Shown: positions 16,835-24,140 of the stretch, piece by piece | Position numbering within the stretch: the first letter of the stretch is position 1 | Layout of the letters: each line of letters starts with the position of its first letter | Source of the DNA: Clostridia bacterium | GTDB lineage: Bacteria; Bacillota; Clostridia; Oscillospirales; Acutalibacteraceae | Reading direction: 5' to 3' | NCBI GenBank assembly: GCA_017513525.1 | Contig: JAFXFC010000048.1 | Span: 140,934 to 204,933 of the forward strand | DNA length: 64,000 nucleotides | The notes under the pieces: model-generated | What the model was told of the DNA's origin: nothing | Seen by the model: the letters and a program-made list of their open reading frames with translations, nothing else | Database searches by the model: none | Program-made: the position numbers and the translations under genes

Positions 16835-17970
16835 TTTTTTATACTCTTAATTATTTTAATTGCCGCTATGGGTAAAATAACAGGTGCAGTGTATTTAATA
16901 ACTGCTTTCAGTACATCTAATTTTACGCTGATTCGATCTCTCAAAACCTTTTCTGCGCCATGAATGGAATGACATTCAGTTCCAATTAAATCACGATAAT
17001 AGACCATTTTTGTGTCGAATTCAGTCGGAATATCCTTTTTGATATCAATAATTCTGACTCCTTGCATTAAACCGTCACCGTATGGTCTGAAACCGGCTGT
17101 TTTACATTGACCAAGTGTTATTCCGTCTACATCTCCTATAAAATCATTCATATGATCGTGACCGAAAAATGCGGCAATAACATTACCTGTTTTTTTCCAA
17201 GACTTAAATTGTCCGCTGTTATAACCTGATGTGCACGGAGCTTCTCCCATATATCCGACTGTTTTCTTTTTATCCAAAGTGTAAAACTTGCCCTTTTGTT
17301 CGTTTTGCCCTGTAACACCGTCAGCTATCATAGAAAGGAATGAACGCTCTTTAAGCAGACGGAATTCTTCCGGTACAGGTATGTGTTGGATTACCATAGA
17401 GGGGACGGTTTTATTATTTAATAATTTTAATTCTTCTGACTTTTCTTCATACCACCTGATTTGTTCGGCTTTTACAAAATCGTAGCAGCTATAATATTCT
17501 TTTGCGGCACCGCTTCCCGAATACATGAGCCAAAAATTAAATATGTCTTCTGTTTCATCATCATTTTTTATAGTTAAAAAATAGTCGCCGAAAGAATTAA
17601 CTTCATCCTTACAGGGTAATACACAACAGGGAAGTGTACGGTAAACATCATACTGAACATTTATGTCATTTACCTCACATTCAAGATCATGATTACCCAA
17701 TATAAAAGCAAATGGAATATTATGATCAGCATAAGGTTTTGTTATTCTGAGTAAAACCTTTCTTAATTCATCGGTATCTTTGCCTTTTGCGTTGTCACCC
17801 ATTAATATAACAAGATCAGGTTTAAGCTCTGTAACTGCCGCATATTGCAAAGCTAAATAATCTGCAATTTTAGCTTTATCTTCATCTGATTTGTCCTTCG
17901 GACTTTCATGAGGATCTCCGACAAGCATAACTCTGAAAGTATCATTGTTAAATTTTAGAGAGTTTTTCAT
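16831..17970 (-). CDS. Calcineurin-like metallophosphoesterase
   Basis: A 379-residue enzyme with all metal-binding motifs: GDPHE (motif I DxH), ILMGDNAKG (GDx), ILGNHDLE (GNHD), VIQHIPVP and FFGHDHMND (GHxH). It resembles the Dcr2/PhoD-like cytosolic branch (YSGSGAAKEYYSCYDFVKAEQIRWYEEK). The C-terminus ends with a hydrophobic, Lys-terminated segment (VIKYTAPVILPIAAIKIIKSIKK) that may anchor it to the membrane. It is translationally coupled to comEA. The substrate is unknown. Confidence 0.88.
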   Translation of the reverse strand: MKNSLKFNNDTFRVMLVGDPHESPKDKSDEDKAKIADYLALQYAAVTELKPDLVILMGDNAKGKDTDELRKVLLRITKPYADHNIPFAFILGNHDLECEVNDINVQYDVYRTLPCCVLPCKDEVNSFGDYFLTIKNDDETEDIFNFWLMYSGSGAAKEYYSCYDFVKAEQIRWYEEKSEELKLLNNKTVPSMVIQHIPVPEEFRLLKERSFLSMIADGVTGQNEQKGKFYTLDKKKTVGYMGEAPCTSGYNSGQFKSWKKTGNVIAAFFGHDHMNDFIGDVDGITLGQCKTAGFRPYGDGLMQGVRIIDIKKDIPTEFDTKMVYYRDLIGTECHSIHGAEKVLRDRISVKLDVLKAVIKYTAPVILPIAAIKIIKSIKK

Positions 17971-18046
17971 AATATGCTACCTCTTTTCTGAATAAGAAAG
18001 AAATTGTTGTGAATAATAATATCGAAAAAGAAAAGGAGTGACTAAA

Positions 18047-18262
18047 ATGCTTGATAAATTAGCTTTGTTGCTTGTAATAATCGGAGCAATAAACTGGGGA
18101 TCTATCGGACTGTTTCAGTTTGATATAGTCGGCTGGATATTCGGCGGACAATCAGCAATAATCAGCAGAATTATTTTCACTGTTGTTGCTCTTGCCGGAA
18201 TCTGGTGCATTTCTCTACTGTTCAGAGAAAATGAAGTACTTGTCGATAATAAGGATATGTAA
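18047..18262 (+). CDS. DUF378 small membrane protein
   Basis: A 71-residue protein with two transmembrane helices. The DUF378 signature is LLVIIGAINWGSIGLF-FDIVGWIFGG. This family is of unknown function and is widespread in Firmicutes. AAAAGGAG precedes the ATG at 18047 by nine bases; the GTG nine bases earlier overlaps the ribosome binding site. A bidirectional terminator follows. Confidence 0.9.
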   Translation: MLDKLALLLVIIGAINWGSIGLFQFDIVGWIFGGQSAIISRIIFTVVALAGIWCISLLFRENEVLVDNKDM

Positions 18263-18282
18263 TCTTAAAACAAAGAAATAAA

Positions 18283-18323
18283 GGCTTGGTAACAAATTTA
18301 AGTTATCAAGCCCAAATTTTTTT
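18283..18323. terminator. Bidirectional terminator, DUF378 and metK
   Basis: GGCTTGGTAAC (18283-18293) pairs with GTTATCAAGCC (18302-18312) with one G-U pair, followed by T7 on the plus strand and preceded by A-rich sequence serving the minus-strand metK. Confidence 0.75.
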
Positions 18324-19503
18324 ATATGACTGCTGCAATTAATTCCTGAGTTTTATCTGTTCTTTCCCATGAAAGATCAAGGTCAGTTCTTCCGATATGA
18401 CCGTATGCCGCAATATTGTGGTAAATCGGTCGTCTGAGTTCAAGAGTATCAATAATTGCTGCAGGTCTTAAATCAAAGACCTTGGAAACTGCTTCTGAAA
18501 TCTTTTCATCGCTCACAGTCCCTGTTCCGTATGTATCAACTAGAATAGAAACAGGTTTTGCAACGCCGATAGCATAAGCAAGTTCTACCTGGCAACGCTT
18601 GGCAAGTCCTGCAGCAACAATATTTTTTGCAACATATCTTGCAGCATAAGCAGCGGAACGGTCAACCTTTGTCGGATCCTTGCCTGAAAAAGCACCGCCG
18701 CCGTGACAAGCATATCCGCCATAGGTGTCAACAATGATTTTTCTGCCTGTAAGCCCGCTGTCACCCTCGGGACCGCCTGTGACAAATCTTCCGGTAGGAT
18801 TGATAAAATATTTGGTATCAGCATCTAAAAGAGAAGGATCGATAGTAGGAAGAATGACCTGTTTTATAATATCCTCTCTTATTGTTTCAAGTGAAACACA
18901 GTCCTTATGCTGAGTTGAAACTACGACAGTGTCAACTCTTAAGGGCTTGTTGTCTTCATATTCAATTGTGACCTGTGTTTTTCCGTCAGGACGAAGATAA
19001 TCGAGTGTTCCGTCTTTTCTGACAAGTGCAAGTCTTTTTGCAAGCTTATGAGCGAGAGTTATGGGCATTGGCATAAGCTCAGGTGTTTCATCACAGGCAT
19101 AACCGAACATCATGCCCTGATCTCCTGCACCGTGTAAATTATATTCATCATTCTCGCCGTTTTTCATTTCAAGTGACTTGCTGACACCCATATCAATATC
19201 GGGGGATTGTTTGTCAATTGTTGTAAGAACAGCACAGGTATTGCCGTCAAAGCCGGCATCAGGAGAGTTAAATCCTGTATCGCATATTGCTTTTCTTGCA
19301 ACGGCGGGAATATCAATATTAGCTTTAGTCGAAATCTCACCCATAACAAGTGCCATGCCTGTTGTGCACACACTTTCACAGGCAACTCTTGAATATGGAT
19401 CGATTGACAGTAAAGCGTCAAGAACTGCATCAGAAATCTGATCGCAAACTTTATCAGGATGTCCTTCTGTTACAGACTCAGATGTAAAAAAGTGTTTTGC
19501 CAT
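18322..19503 (-). CDS. metK: S-adenosylmethionine synthetase
   Basis: A 393-residue enzyme that makes SAM from methionine and ATP. Family signatures include [24 protein letters not shown] in parts, [31 protein letters not shown] and the ATP/K+ binding residues around them. The start is ATG at 19503 with GGAGG upstream; in-frame codons beyond it belong to the SAM riboswitch. It is monocistronic, expected to be shut off by its own product. Confidence 0.98.
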   Translation of the reverse strand: MAKHFFTSESVTEGHPDKVCDQISDAVLDALLSIDPYSRVACESVCTTGMALVMGEISTKANIDIPAVARKAICDTGFNSPDAGFDGNTCAVLTTIDKQSPDIDMGVSKSLEMKNGENDEYNLHGAGDQGMMFGYACDETPELMPMPITLAHKLAKRLALVRKDGTLDYLRPDGKTQVTIEYEDNKPLRVDTVVVSTQHKDCVSLETIREDIIKQVILPTIDPSLLDADTKYFINPTGRFVTGGPEGDSGLTGRKIIVDTYGGYACHGGGAFSGKDPTKVDRSAAYAARYVAKNIVAAGLAKRCQVELAYAIGVAKPVSILVDTYGTGTVSDEKISEAVSKVFDLRPAAIIDTLELRRPIYHNIAAYGHIGRTDLDLSWERTDKTQELIAAVI

Positions 19504-19515
19504 TTGTTTACCTCC

Positions 19516-19543
19516 AAAAAAATACTCACGGTTTCCCGTGAGT
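19516..19543 (-). terminator. SAM riboswitch terminator
   Basis: ACTCACGG (from 19543) pairs with CCGTGAGT, loop of four, followed by T7 on the minus strand (19516-19522), just before the metK ribosome binding site. Confidence 0.85.
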
Positions 19544-19551
19544 AAACAAAT

Positions 19552-19647
19552 TACCTTATCTCTCGGATTAACCGCGGATTTAGCACCTTGCAAAATGCAG
19601 GTTGCCGGGCTTCACAGGGCCGTTCCCTCTGCCACTCTTCATAAGGA
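19552..19647 (-). promoter_or_regulatory. SAM-I riboswitch (S box) of metK
   Basis: Read on the minus strand from 19647: CTTATGAAGAGTGGCAGAGG, then GGCCCTGTGAAGCCCGGCAAC, then AAGGTGCTAAATCC and GAGAGATAAGG. These are the conserved P1, P2 internal loop, P3 and P4 joining segments of SAM-I aptamers. The 5' and 3' ends (CTTAT and ATAAG) close P1. High SAM should favour the downstream terminator and reduce metK. Confidence 0.95.
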
Positions 19648-19663
19648 TTATGAATATGCTGTT

Positions 19664-19692
19664 ATTATATTACATTAAAATAGATATGTCAA
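19664..19692 (-). promoter_or_regulatory. Promoter of the SAM riboswitch-metK transcript
   Basis: On the minus strand TTGACA (19692-19687), 17 bases, TATAAT (19669-19664). Both hexamers are perfect. Confidence 0.85.
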
Positions 19693-19696
19693 CAAT

Positions 19697-20272
19697 TTAT
19701 TGTTTATTGGGTAACAACATCTTAGATTTTGACAAAATTTCTTTCAATGGATGATACATAAGAACAGTAATAATTGAATTGATTACGCCTTTCAGCAAAT
19801 TAAATGGTATTATTGCAGGAAGCATCAGTTCAAGGACCGCTTCTACTGTTGTATTAAGATAAAGGGGAGTGAAAATAAGATTTAACGGAATCATAATAAG
19901 AGTTAAAGCAACTGTCGCACAACAAACACCCGCAATAAGGTATTTAAGAGAATCTTTTTTGTGAGTAAAAAGCTTTAATATTAAGATATAGCACCCTGTA
20001 GAAAGAAGGTGCATAACAAATCCTTGCCAGCTGCTCGCAGCACTGACCGTTAGTGATTGAATGAGAGAAACAAGTACTAAGACAAAAAGGCTGCTTGGTG
20101 TGCCAAGGAACAAGGAGGAAAAAATAACAGGAATGTCGCCCATATCATACTCAAGAAATTTTGCACCGGGAAGTATGCTGAATCTGACTACAAGCATCAA
20201 AACAACAGCAAGAGCACTCATCATTCCTGTTGCAACAATTTTTTGTACCGAAAGATTTGCTTTTTTTTGCAT
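19697..20272 (-). CDS. ribU: Riboflavin ECF transporter S component RibU
   Basis: A 191-residue membrane protein with about five to six helices, the substrate-binding subunit of an ECF riboflavin transporter. The early region ALAVVLMLVVRFSILPGAKFLEYDMGDIPV has the RibU pattern of a hydrophobic first helix followed by the substrate-loop YDxxDIP. The ATG at 20272 follows GAGGTG; a longer frame runs into the FMN riboswitch and is not coding. The shared EcfAA'T module must lie elsewhere. Confidence 0.92.
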   Translation of the reverse strand: MQKKANLSVQKIVATGMMSALAVVLMLVVRFSILPGAKFLEYDMGDIPVIFSSLFLGTPSSLFVLVLVSLIQSLTVSAASSWQGFVMHLLSTGCYILILKLFTHKKDSLKYLIAGVCCATVALTLIMIPLNLIFTPLYLNTTVEAVLELMLPAIIPFNLLKGVINSIITVLMYHPLKEILSKSKMLLPNKQ

Positions 20273-20273
20273 A

Positions 20274-20299
20274 AAAAAACACCTCGAAATTAATCGGGG
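20274..20299 (-). terminator. FMN riboswitch expression platform hairpin
   Basis: On the minus strand CCCCGA (from 20299) pairs with TCGAGG (ending 20282), one mismatch, followed by TGTTTTTTT. The right arm contains GAGGTG, the ribU ribosome binding site, so the hairpin could act both as terminator and as ribosome-site mask. Confidence 0.6.
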
Positions 20300-20321
20300 C
20301 GAAAGTAACCTTACAGGCATA

Positions 20322-20430
20322 ATAACTTCTATCATCCGGACTATACCGTCGGTTTCGGAATTTCACCGAATCAACCAAAAAGGCTCGCGGACTTTACCGC
20401 CGGTGGGGAATTACACCCCGCCCCGAAGTA
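20322..20430 (-). promoter_or_regulatory. FMN riboswitch (RFN element)
   Basis: On the minus strand from 20430: ACTTCGGGGCGGGGTG, then AATTCCCCACCGGCGGTAAA, GTCCGCGAGCC, a variable arm, GGTTGATTCGGTGAAATTCC, CGAAACCGACGGTATAGTCC and GGATGATAGAAGT. These match the conserved P1-P6 segments of the FMN aptamer in order. It should turn off ribU when FMN is plentiful. Confidence 0.96.
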
Positions 20431-20441
20431 TTTATATAATT

Positions 20442-20469
20442 ATTATATCACTTCGTATTGATTTGTCAA
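20442..20469 (-). promoter_or_regulatory. Promoter of the FMN riboswitch-ribU transcript
   Basis: On the minus strand TTGACA (20469-20464), 16 bases, TATAAT (20447-20442). It overlaps the divergent WYL-regulator promoter. Confidence 0.8.
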
Positions 20470-20486
20470 CCGAATTTTATTATAAT
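20458..20486 (+). promoter_or_regulatory. Promoter of the WYL regulator operon
   Basis: TTGATT (20458-20463), 17 bases, TATAAT (20481-20486). Its -35 region interlocks with that of the ribU promoter on the other strand, so the two polymerases should compete. Confidence 0.65.
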
Positions 20487-20515
20487 AAACTTATAAAAAT
20501 ATGGAGTGAAAAATA

Positions 20516-21520
20516 ATGGCAGGAAAAAAGAATTCTAAATTGAAGCTTTTATATCTCAAAGAAATTTTTGAGAAGTATTCAGATGAAGATAATATATTAA
20601 ACTCTGCTGATATTGCTCATTATCTTGAAGAATATGAAATTGAATGTGAAAGAAAATCCATTTATAAAGATATAGAAATTCTTATAGATTACGGTATGGA
20701 TATCATAAAAACCAGTAAGCCTAAAACCGGATATTTTCTTGCTTCGCGTGATTTTGAGATTGCTGAACTAAGGCTTATTAATGATGCCGTGCAGGCTGCT
20801 AATTTTATTTCAAAGAAAAAGACAGTTCAGTTACTCAAAAAGACAAATGAACTTGTCAGTGTGTCGCAGTCTTCAAGACTGAAAAAACAGGTTTTTATCG
20901 ATAATCGAAATAAATGTACAAATGAAGAAATATTCTATAATATTGATGCTTTAGACAGAGCAATAAAAAGCGGAAAAAAAGTAAAGCTCAGATATAATCG
21001 AAGAAAGCTTGACAATAAATTCACTGCAACAAATGAGCAACGAGAGTTTATTTTAAGTCCATACGCGTTGATATGGTCAAATGATCATTATTATCTTGTT
21101 GCAAATAATCAGAAATATGACAATCTCATGAATATGAGAATTGACAGAATTCGTAAAGTGGAGCTTCTTGACGAGAATTTCAGGCATTTTTCCGAAGTAT
21201 CTGAATATACTTCTTCATTTGATGCAGCCGATTATGTTTCAAAGGCTTTTAATATGTTCAGCGGAAAGTTAATGTCAACAGAACTTCATTGCCGAACAGA
21301 AATTATTGAGGAAATGCTCGACAGATTCGGAGAAAAGGTTTCTATAAGAAAAGGGGAGGAAGGTTGGTTTTATGTCCATGATGATTTATATATCAATGAT
21401 GGACTCGCTTCCTGGATAATGCAATTCGGGGATAAAATTGAAGTAATATATCCTCCGGAGCTAAAACAAGCAATTTTAGAGAAATCTAATAACATATTAA
21501 AACTGTACTCTGCTTATTAA
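20516..21520 (+). CDS. WYL-domain helix-turn-helix regulator
   Basis: A 334-residue regulator. The N-terminal winged HTH is in LYLKEIFEKYSDEDNILNSADIAHYLE ... CERKSIYKDIEILIDYG. The WYL domain is in FILSPYALIWSNDHYYLVANNQ (residues about 180-205), followed by a WCX C-terminal extension (SWIMQFGDKIEVIYPPELK). WYL domains bind nucleic acids or nucleotide-type ligands. It is the first gene of a likely three-gene operon, 14 bases before the Sfp-like gene. Confidence 0.9.
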   Translation: MAGKKNSKLKLLYLKEIFEKYSDEDNILNSADIAHYLEEYEIECERKSIYKDIEILIDYGMDIIKTSKPKTGYFLASRDFEIAELRLINDAVQAANFISKKKTVQLLKKTNELVSVSQSSRLKKQVFIDNRNKCTNEEIFYNIDALDRAIKSGKKVKLRYNRRKLDNKFTATNEQREFILSPYALIWSNDHYYLVANNQKYDNLMNMRIDRIRKVELLDENFRHFSEVSEYTSSFDAADYVSKAFNMFSGKLMSTELHCRTEIIEEMLDRFGEKVSIRKGEEGWFYVHDDLYINDGLASWIMQFGDKIEVIYPPELKQAILEKSNNILKLYSAY

Positions 21521-21534
21521 GGAGGTTTTATATA

Positions 21535-22194
21535 TTGATTCATAAATTAATGAATATTAATGAGCTGAATGATGAATTAATAGGTCATTACTTTCCGATG
21601 CTAACAGAAGCGAAGCAAAAAAAAATCGCTTCACTTCAAAATATTGAAGACCGTAAAATATTTTTCTGCTGTGAAATTCTTGCAAGAAAATGTCTGTCTG
21701 AATTATGTGATGCACCTGAATTCTCATTTGATATCCTGTGTAATCCTAATTCAAAAAGTATTGTCGGAAATTATAATGCTGAAGTAAGTATTGTCAAATG
21801 TGATGAATTCGTTGCTTGTGCTGTTTCAAACAATTATGTCGGTATAGGTATTCAAAAAATAAAATCTTTTTCATTCCGTGATGCGCAGAATTTATTTTCT
21901 GATTCTGAAATTAGAGCAATATTTTCTGATTCAGTTTATTCTTTCAGTGACATTGTAAATTTTCAGGAATGTAAAGAGATATCGGTTATGCAGAAATATG
22001 CTCTGTTTTCAACACTGAAGGAAGCACATTTTTTCGCAAGCGGCAGAGGTATTCGCTCTGAAATTAAAAATACGGTATTTAATTTCAACGGCAGAGAAAT
22101 ACTTTGTTCCGATGAAAATGCAAAAATCACTGATTCTTACATAGATTCAAGTAAAAATTTAGCGGTATCAGTAATAGAGAGGTGTAAAAAATGA
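21535..22194 (+). CDS. Degenerate Sfp-like 4'-phosphopantetheinyl transferase homologue
   Basis: A 219-residue protein. Its order of elements matches Sfp-type PPTases: CEILARKCLSEL, then VACAVSNNYVGIGIQKI (Sfp has VGIDIEK), AQNLFSDSEI (Sfp AKRFFSPTE), and FSTLKEAHFFASGRGI (Sfp WSMKESFIKQAGKGL). The Mg2+-ligand Asp and Glu of GIDIE are replaced by Gly and Gln, the final Lys of KExxxK by Phe, and the FNxSHS motif is missing. It is probably not a working transferase. The start is TTG at 21535, nine bases after AAGGAGG. The stop overlaps the GH35 start (ATGA). Confidence 0.65.
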   Translation: MIHKLMNINELNDELIGHYFPMLTEAKQKKIASLQNIEDRKIFFCCEILARKCLSELCDAPEFSFDILCNPNSKSIVGNYNAEVSIVKCDEFVACAVSNNYVGIGIQKIKSFSFRDAQNLFSDSEIRAIFSDSVYSFSDIVNFQECKEISVMQKYALFSTLKEAHFFASGRGIRSEIKNTVFNFNGREILCSDENAKITDSYIDSSKNLAVSVIERCKK

Positions 22195-23951
22195 ATGAAT
22201 TTTTAATTGGTAAAAAAAGTTTTTTGTTGAACGGCGAGCCCATAAGAATAGTATCGGGTGCGATGCACTACTTCAGAGTTCCGAGAGAATACTGGCGTGA
22301 CAGATTACTTAAAATTAAAGCATGCGGATTTAATACCATTGAAACTTATACTGCATGGAATCTTCATGAGCCTGAAGAGGGAAAATTCAATTTCGAGGGA
22401 ATGCTCGACTTAAAAGCATACCTTGAACTTATTAAAGAACTTGGAATGTATGCTATAGTAAGACCCGGACCTTATATTTGTTCGGAATGGGAATTCGGCG
22501 GTTTTCCTTGGTGGCTGCTAAAATATGATGACATTCAGCTTCGTTGTATGAATAACCGTTATCTTGAAAAGGTAGATAAATATTTTGATAAAATTATACC
22601 TATTATTGCTGACTGTCAGCTTGAAAAAGGCGGCAGTGTAATTATGGTGCAGGTCGAAAATGAATACGGCAGCTACGGAGATGACAGCGAATATATAAGA
22701 TATATCGCAGCCGGTCTCAGAGCAAGAGGCATTACAGCAGAGCTCTTCACTTCCGACGGGGATTGCGACTGTATGTTAACAGGCGGCACAGTGCCAGAAA
22801 TACATAAGACCTGTAATTTTGGCTCAAGAGCAGAAAAAGCATTCAGTGCACTGAGAAAATTCCAGCCTGAAGGACCTTTGATGTGTGCAGAATACTGGAA
22901 CGGCTGGTTTGATCATTGGGGCGAAAGGCATCATGATCGAGATCCCCGGGATGCAGCAAAGAGCCTTAAAGAGATACTTGATTGCGACGGAAGTGTATCA
23001 GTGTATATGATGCACGGAGGCACCAATTTCGGCTATATGAACGGAGCCAACTGCACAGATAAAGAGTATCAGCCGACAGTCAGCAGTTATGATGACGATG
23101 CTCCTATAAATGAATACGGCGGACTGACTGAAAAGTATTATGCATTTAAAAAGCTTCTGGAGCAATACGGTCATACATCGGACATTACAGTTTCTGACCC
23201 AAAGACAGTTTCTTATCCTGATGTAATATTAAATCAGACTGCCGAGCTTTTTTCCAACCTTTCTGTACTTTCTCAGAAGCATGAAACTGTTTTACCTGTT
23301 CCCATGGAAAAATTAGATCAGGGCTACGGATATATTCTTTATGAAGCAGATGTTGCAGGTCCCAGAGAAGGAAATGAAATATATATTGATGCACATGACA
23401 GGGCATATGTTTTTATAAACGGTAAATTCAAGGGAATTCAATACAGAAATGATAAAAAGATGAAGATTAAGATCAATTCTGTTCCTGAAGAAGGTATGAA
23501 ACTTTCTATCCTCGTTGAAAATATGGGAAGAATCAATTACGGTCCCTACATGGTAGATAAAAAAGGTATTGTTTCACCTGTCAGAATAGGCAATCAGTTA
23601 CTTTTTCATTGGAATACATACACTCTTCCGTTTTCTGATTTGTCTGAATTAAAGTTTATGAGACCTAAAAATGTGAAATACGGTAAGACACCTATGTTCT
23701 TAAAGGGCAATTTCAATATTGAAGGGGAGCCTCAAGATACTTTTATTAAGCTTGATAACTTCAAAAAAGGTTTAATATGGGTAAATGGCAAATTATTATC
23801 AAGGTATTGGGAGGTAGGTCCTCAGCAAACTGCTTATCTTCCTGCGCCTTGGTTAAAAACAGGAGCTAATGAAATCATAATTTTTGAAACGGAAGGCTTC
23901 AAAAAACCGATAGTTCATTTTGTAGATAAGCCTGTACTTGATAAGAGATAA
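22191..23951 (+). CDS. Glycoside hydrolase family 35, beta-galactosidase
   Basis: A cytoplasmic 586-residue enzyme (no signal peptide). The GH35 TIM barrel spans the first about 330 residues: SGAMHYFRVPREYW, GFNTIETYTAWNLHEP, the acid/base Glu in QVENEYGSYG (near 158) and the nucleophile Glu in MCAEYWNGWFDHWG (near 235). Two beta-sandwich domains follow, ending in GLIWVNGKLLSRYWEVGPQQTAYLP. It removes terminal beta-galactose from imported oligosaccharides. It is translationally coupled to the Sfp-like protein and in one unit with the WYL regulator. A terminator follows. Confidence 0.95.
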   Translation: MNEFLIGKKSFLLNGEPIRIVSGAMHYFRVPREYWRDRLLKIKACGFNTIETYTAWNLHEPEEGKFNFEGMLDLKAYLELIKELGMYAIVRPGPYICSEWEFGGFPWWLLKYDDIQLRCMNNRYLEKVDKYFDKIIPIIADCQLEKGGSVIMVQVENEYGSYGDDSEYIRYIAAGLRARGITAELFTSDGDCDCMLTGGTVPEIHKTCNFGSRAEKAFSALRKFQPEGPLMCAEYWNGWFDHWGERHHDRDPRDAAKSLKEILDCDGSVSVYMMHGGTNFGYMNGANCTDKEYQPTVSSYDDDAPINEYGGLTEKYYAFKKLLEQYGHTSDITVSDPKTVSYPDVILNQTAELFSNLSVLSQKHETVLPVPMEKLDQGYGYILYEADVAGPREGNEIYIDAHDRAYVFINGKFKGIQYRNDKKMKIKINSVPEEGMKLSILVENMGRINYGPYMVDKKGIVSPVRIGNQLLFHWNTYTLPFSDLSELKFMRPKNVKYGKTPMFLKGNFNIEGEPQDTFIKLDNFKKGLIWVNGKLLSRYWEVGPQQTAYLPAPWLKTGANEIIIFETEGFKKPIVHFVDKPVLDKR

Positions 23952-23970
23952 ATTGAATACAAAAAAATTT

Positions 23971-24005
23971 AAGCATACGGATTTTTTCCGTATGCTTAAT
24001 TTTTT
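23971..24005 (+). terminator. Terminator after GH35
   Basis: AAGCATACGG (23971-23980) pairs with CCGTATGCTT (23988-23997), followed by AATTTTTT. Confidence 0.8.
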
Positions 24006-24130
24006 ACATTATAGGAAAATCCTTCCTATAATGTAAAAAGATTTTATGTCTCTCCGAACGGAAAGTAAACTTCCCTCGGCGAGGCCTCGCCGAAAACGGT
24101 CGCCTGAGGCTTCGGCGAGGCCGTTTTTTT
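24001..24130. repeat. Intergenic palindromic element, copy 2
   Basis: A perfect 17-bp inverted repeat (24001-24017 with 24023-24039) around the loop AATCC shares its inner nine pairs (TTATAGGAA/TTCCTATAA) with copy 1 at 16291. It then has a perfect 18-base GC-rich palindrome (24076-24093) and a final hairpin AAAACGG-CGCC pairing with GGCG-CCGTTTT (24093-24130) ending in T7. The decamer CGGCGAGGCC occurs at 24077 and 24113. It sits between convergent genes. Confidence 0.7.
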
Positions 24131-24140
24131 GTTGATTAGA

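Noticed and set aside
19504..19593. N-terminal extension of metK
   Set aside because: The 30 extra codons translate the SAM riboswitch and its terminator; MetK normally begins [17 protein letters not shown] at the ATG at 19503.
20273..20335. N-terminal extension of ribU
   Set aside because: It lies within the 3' part of the FMN riboswitch and its hairpin; the ATG at 20272 has the ribosome site.
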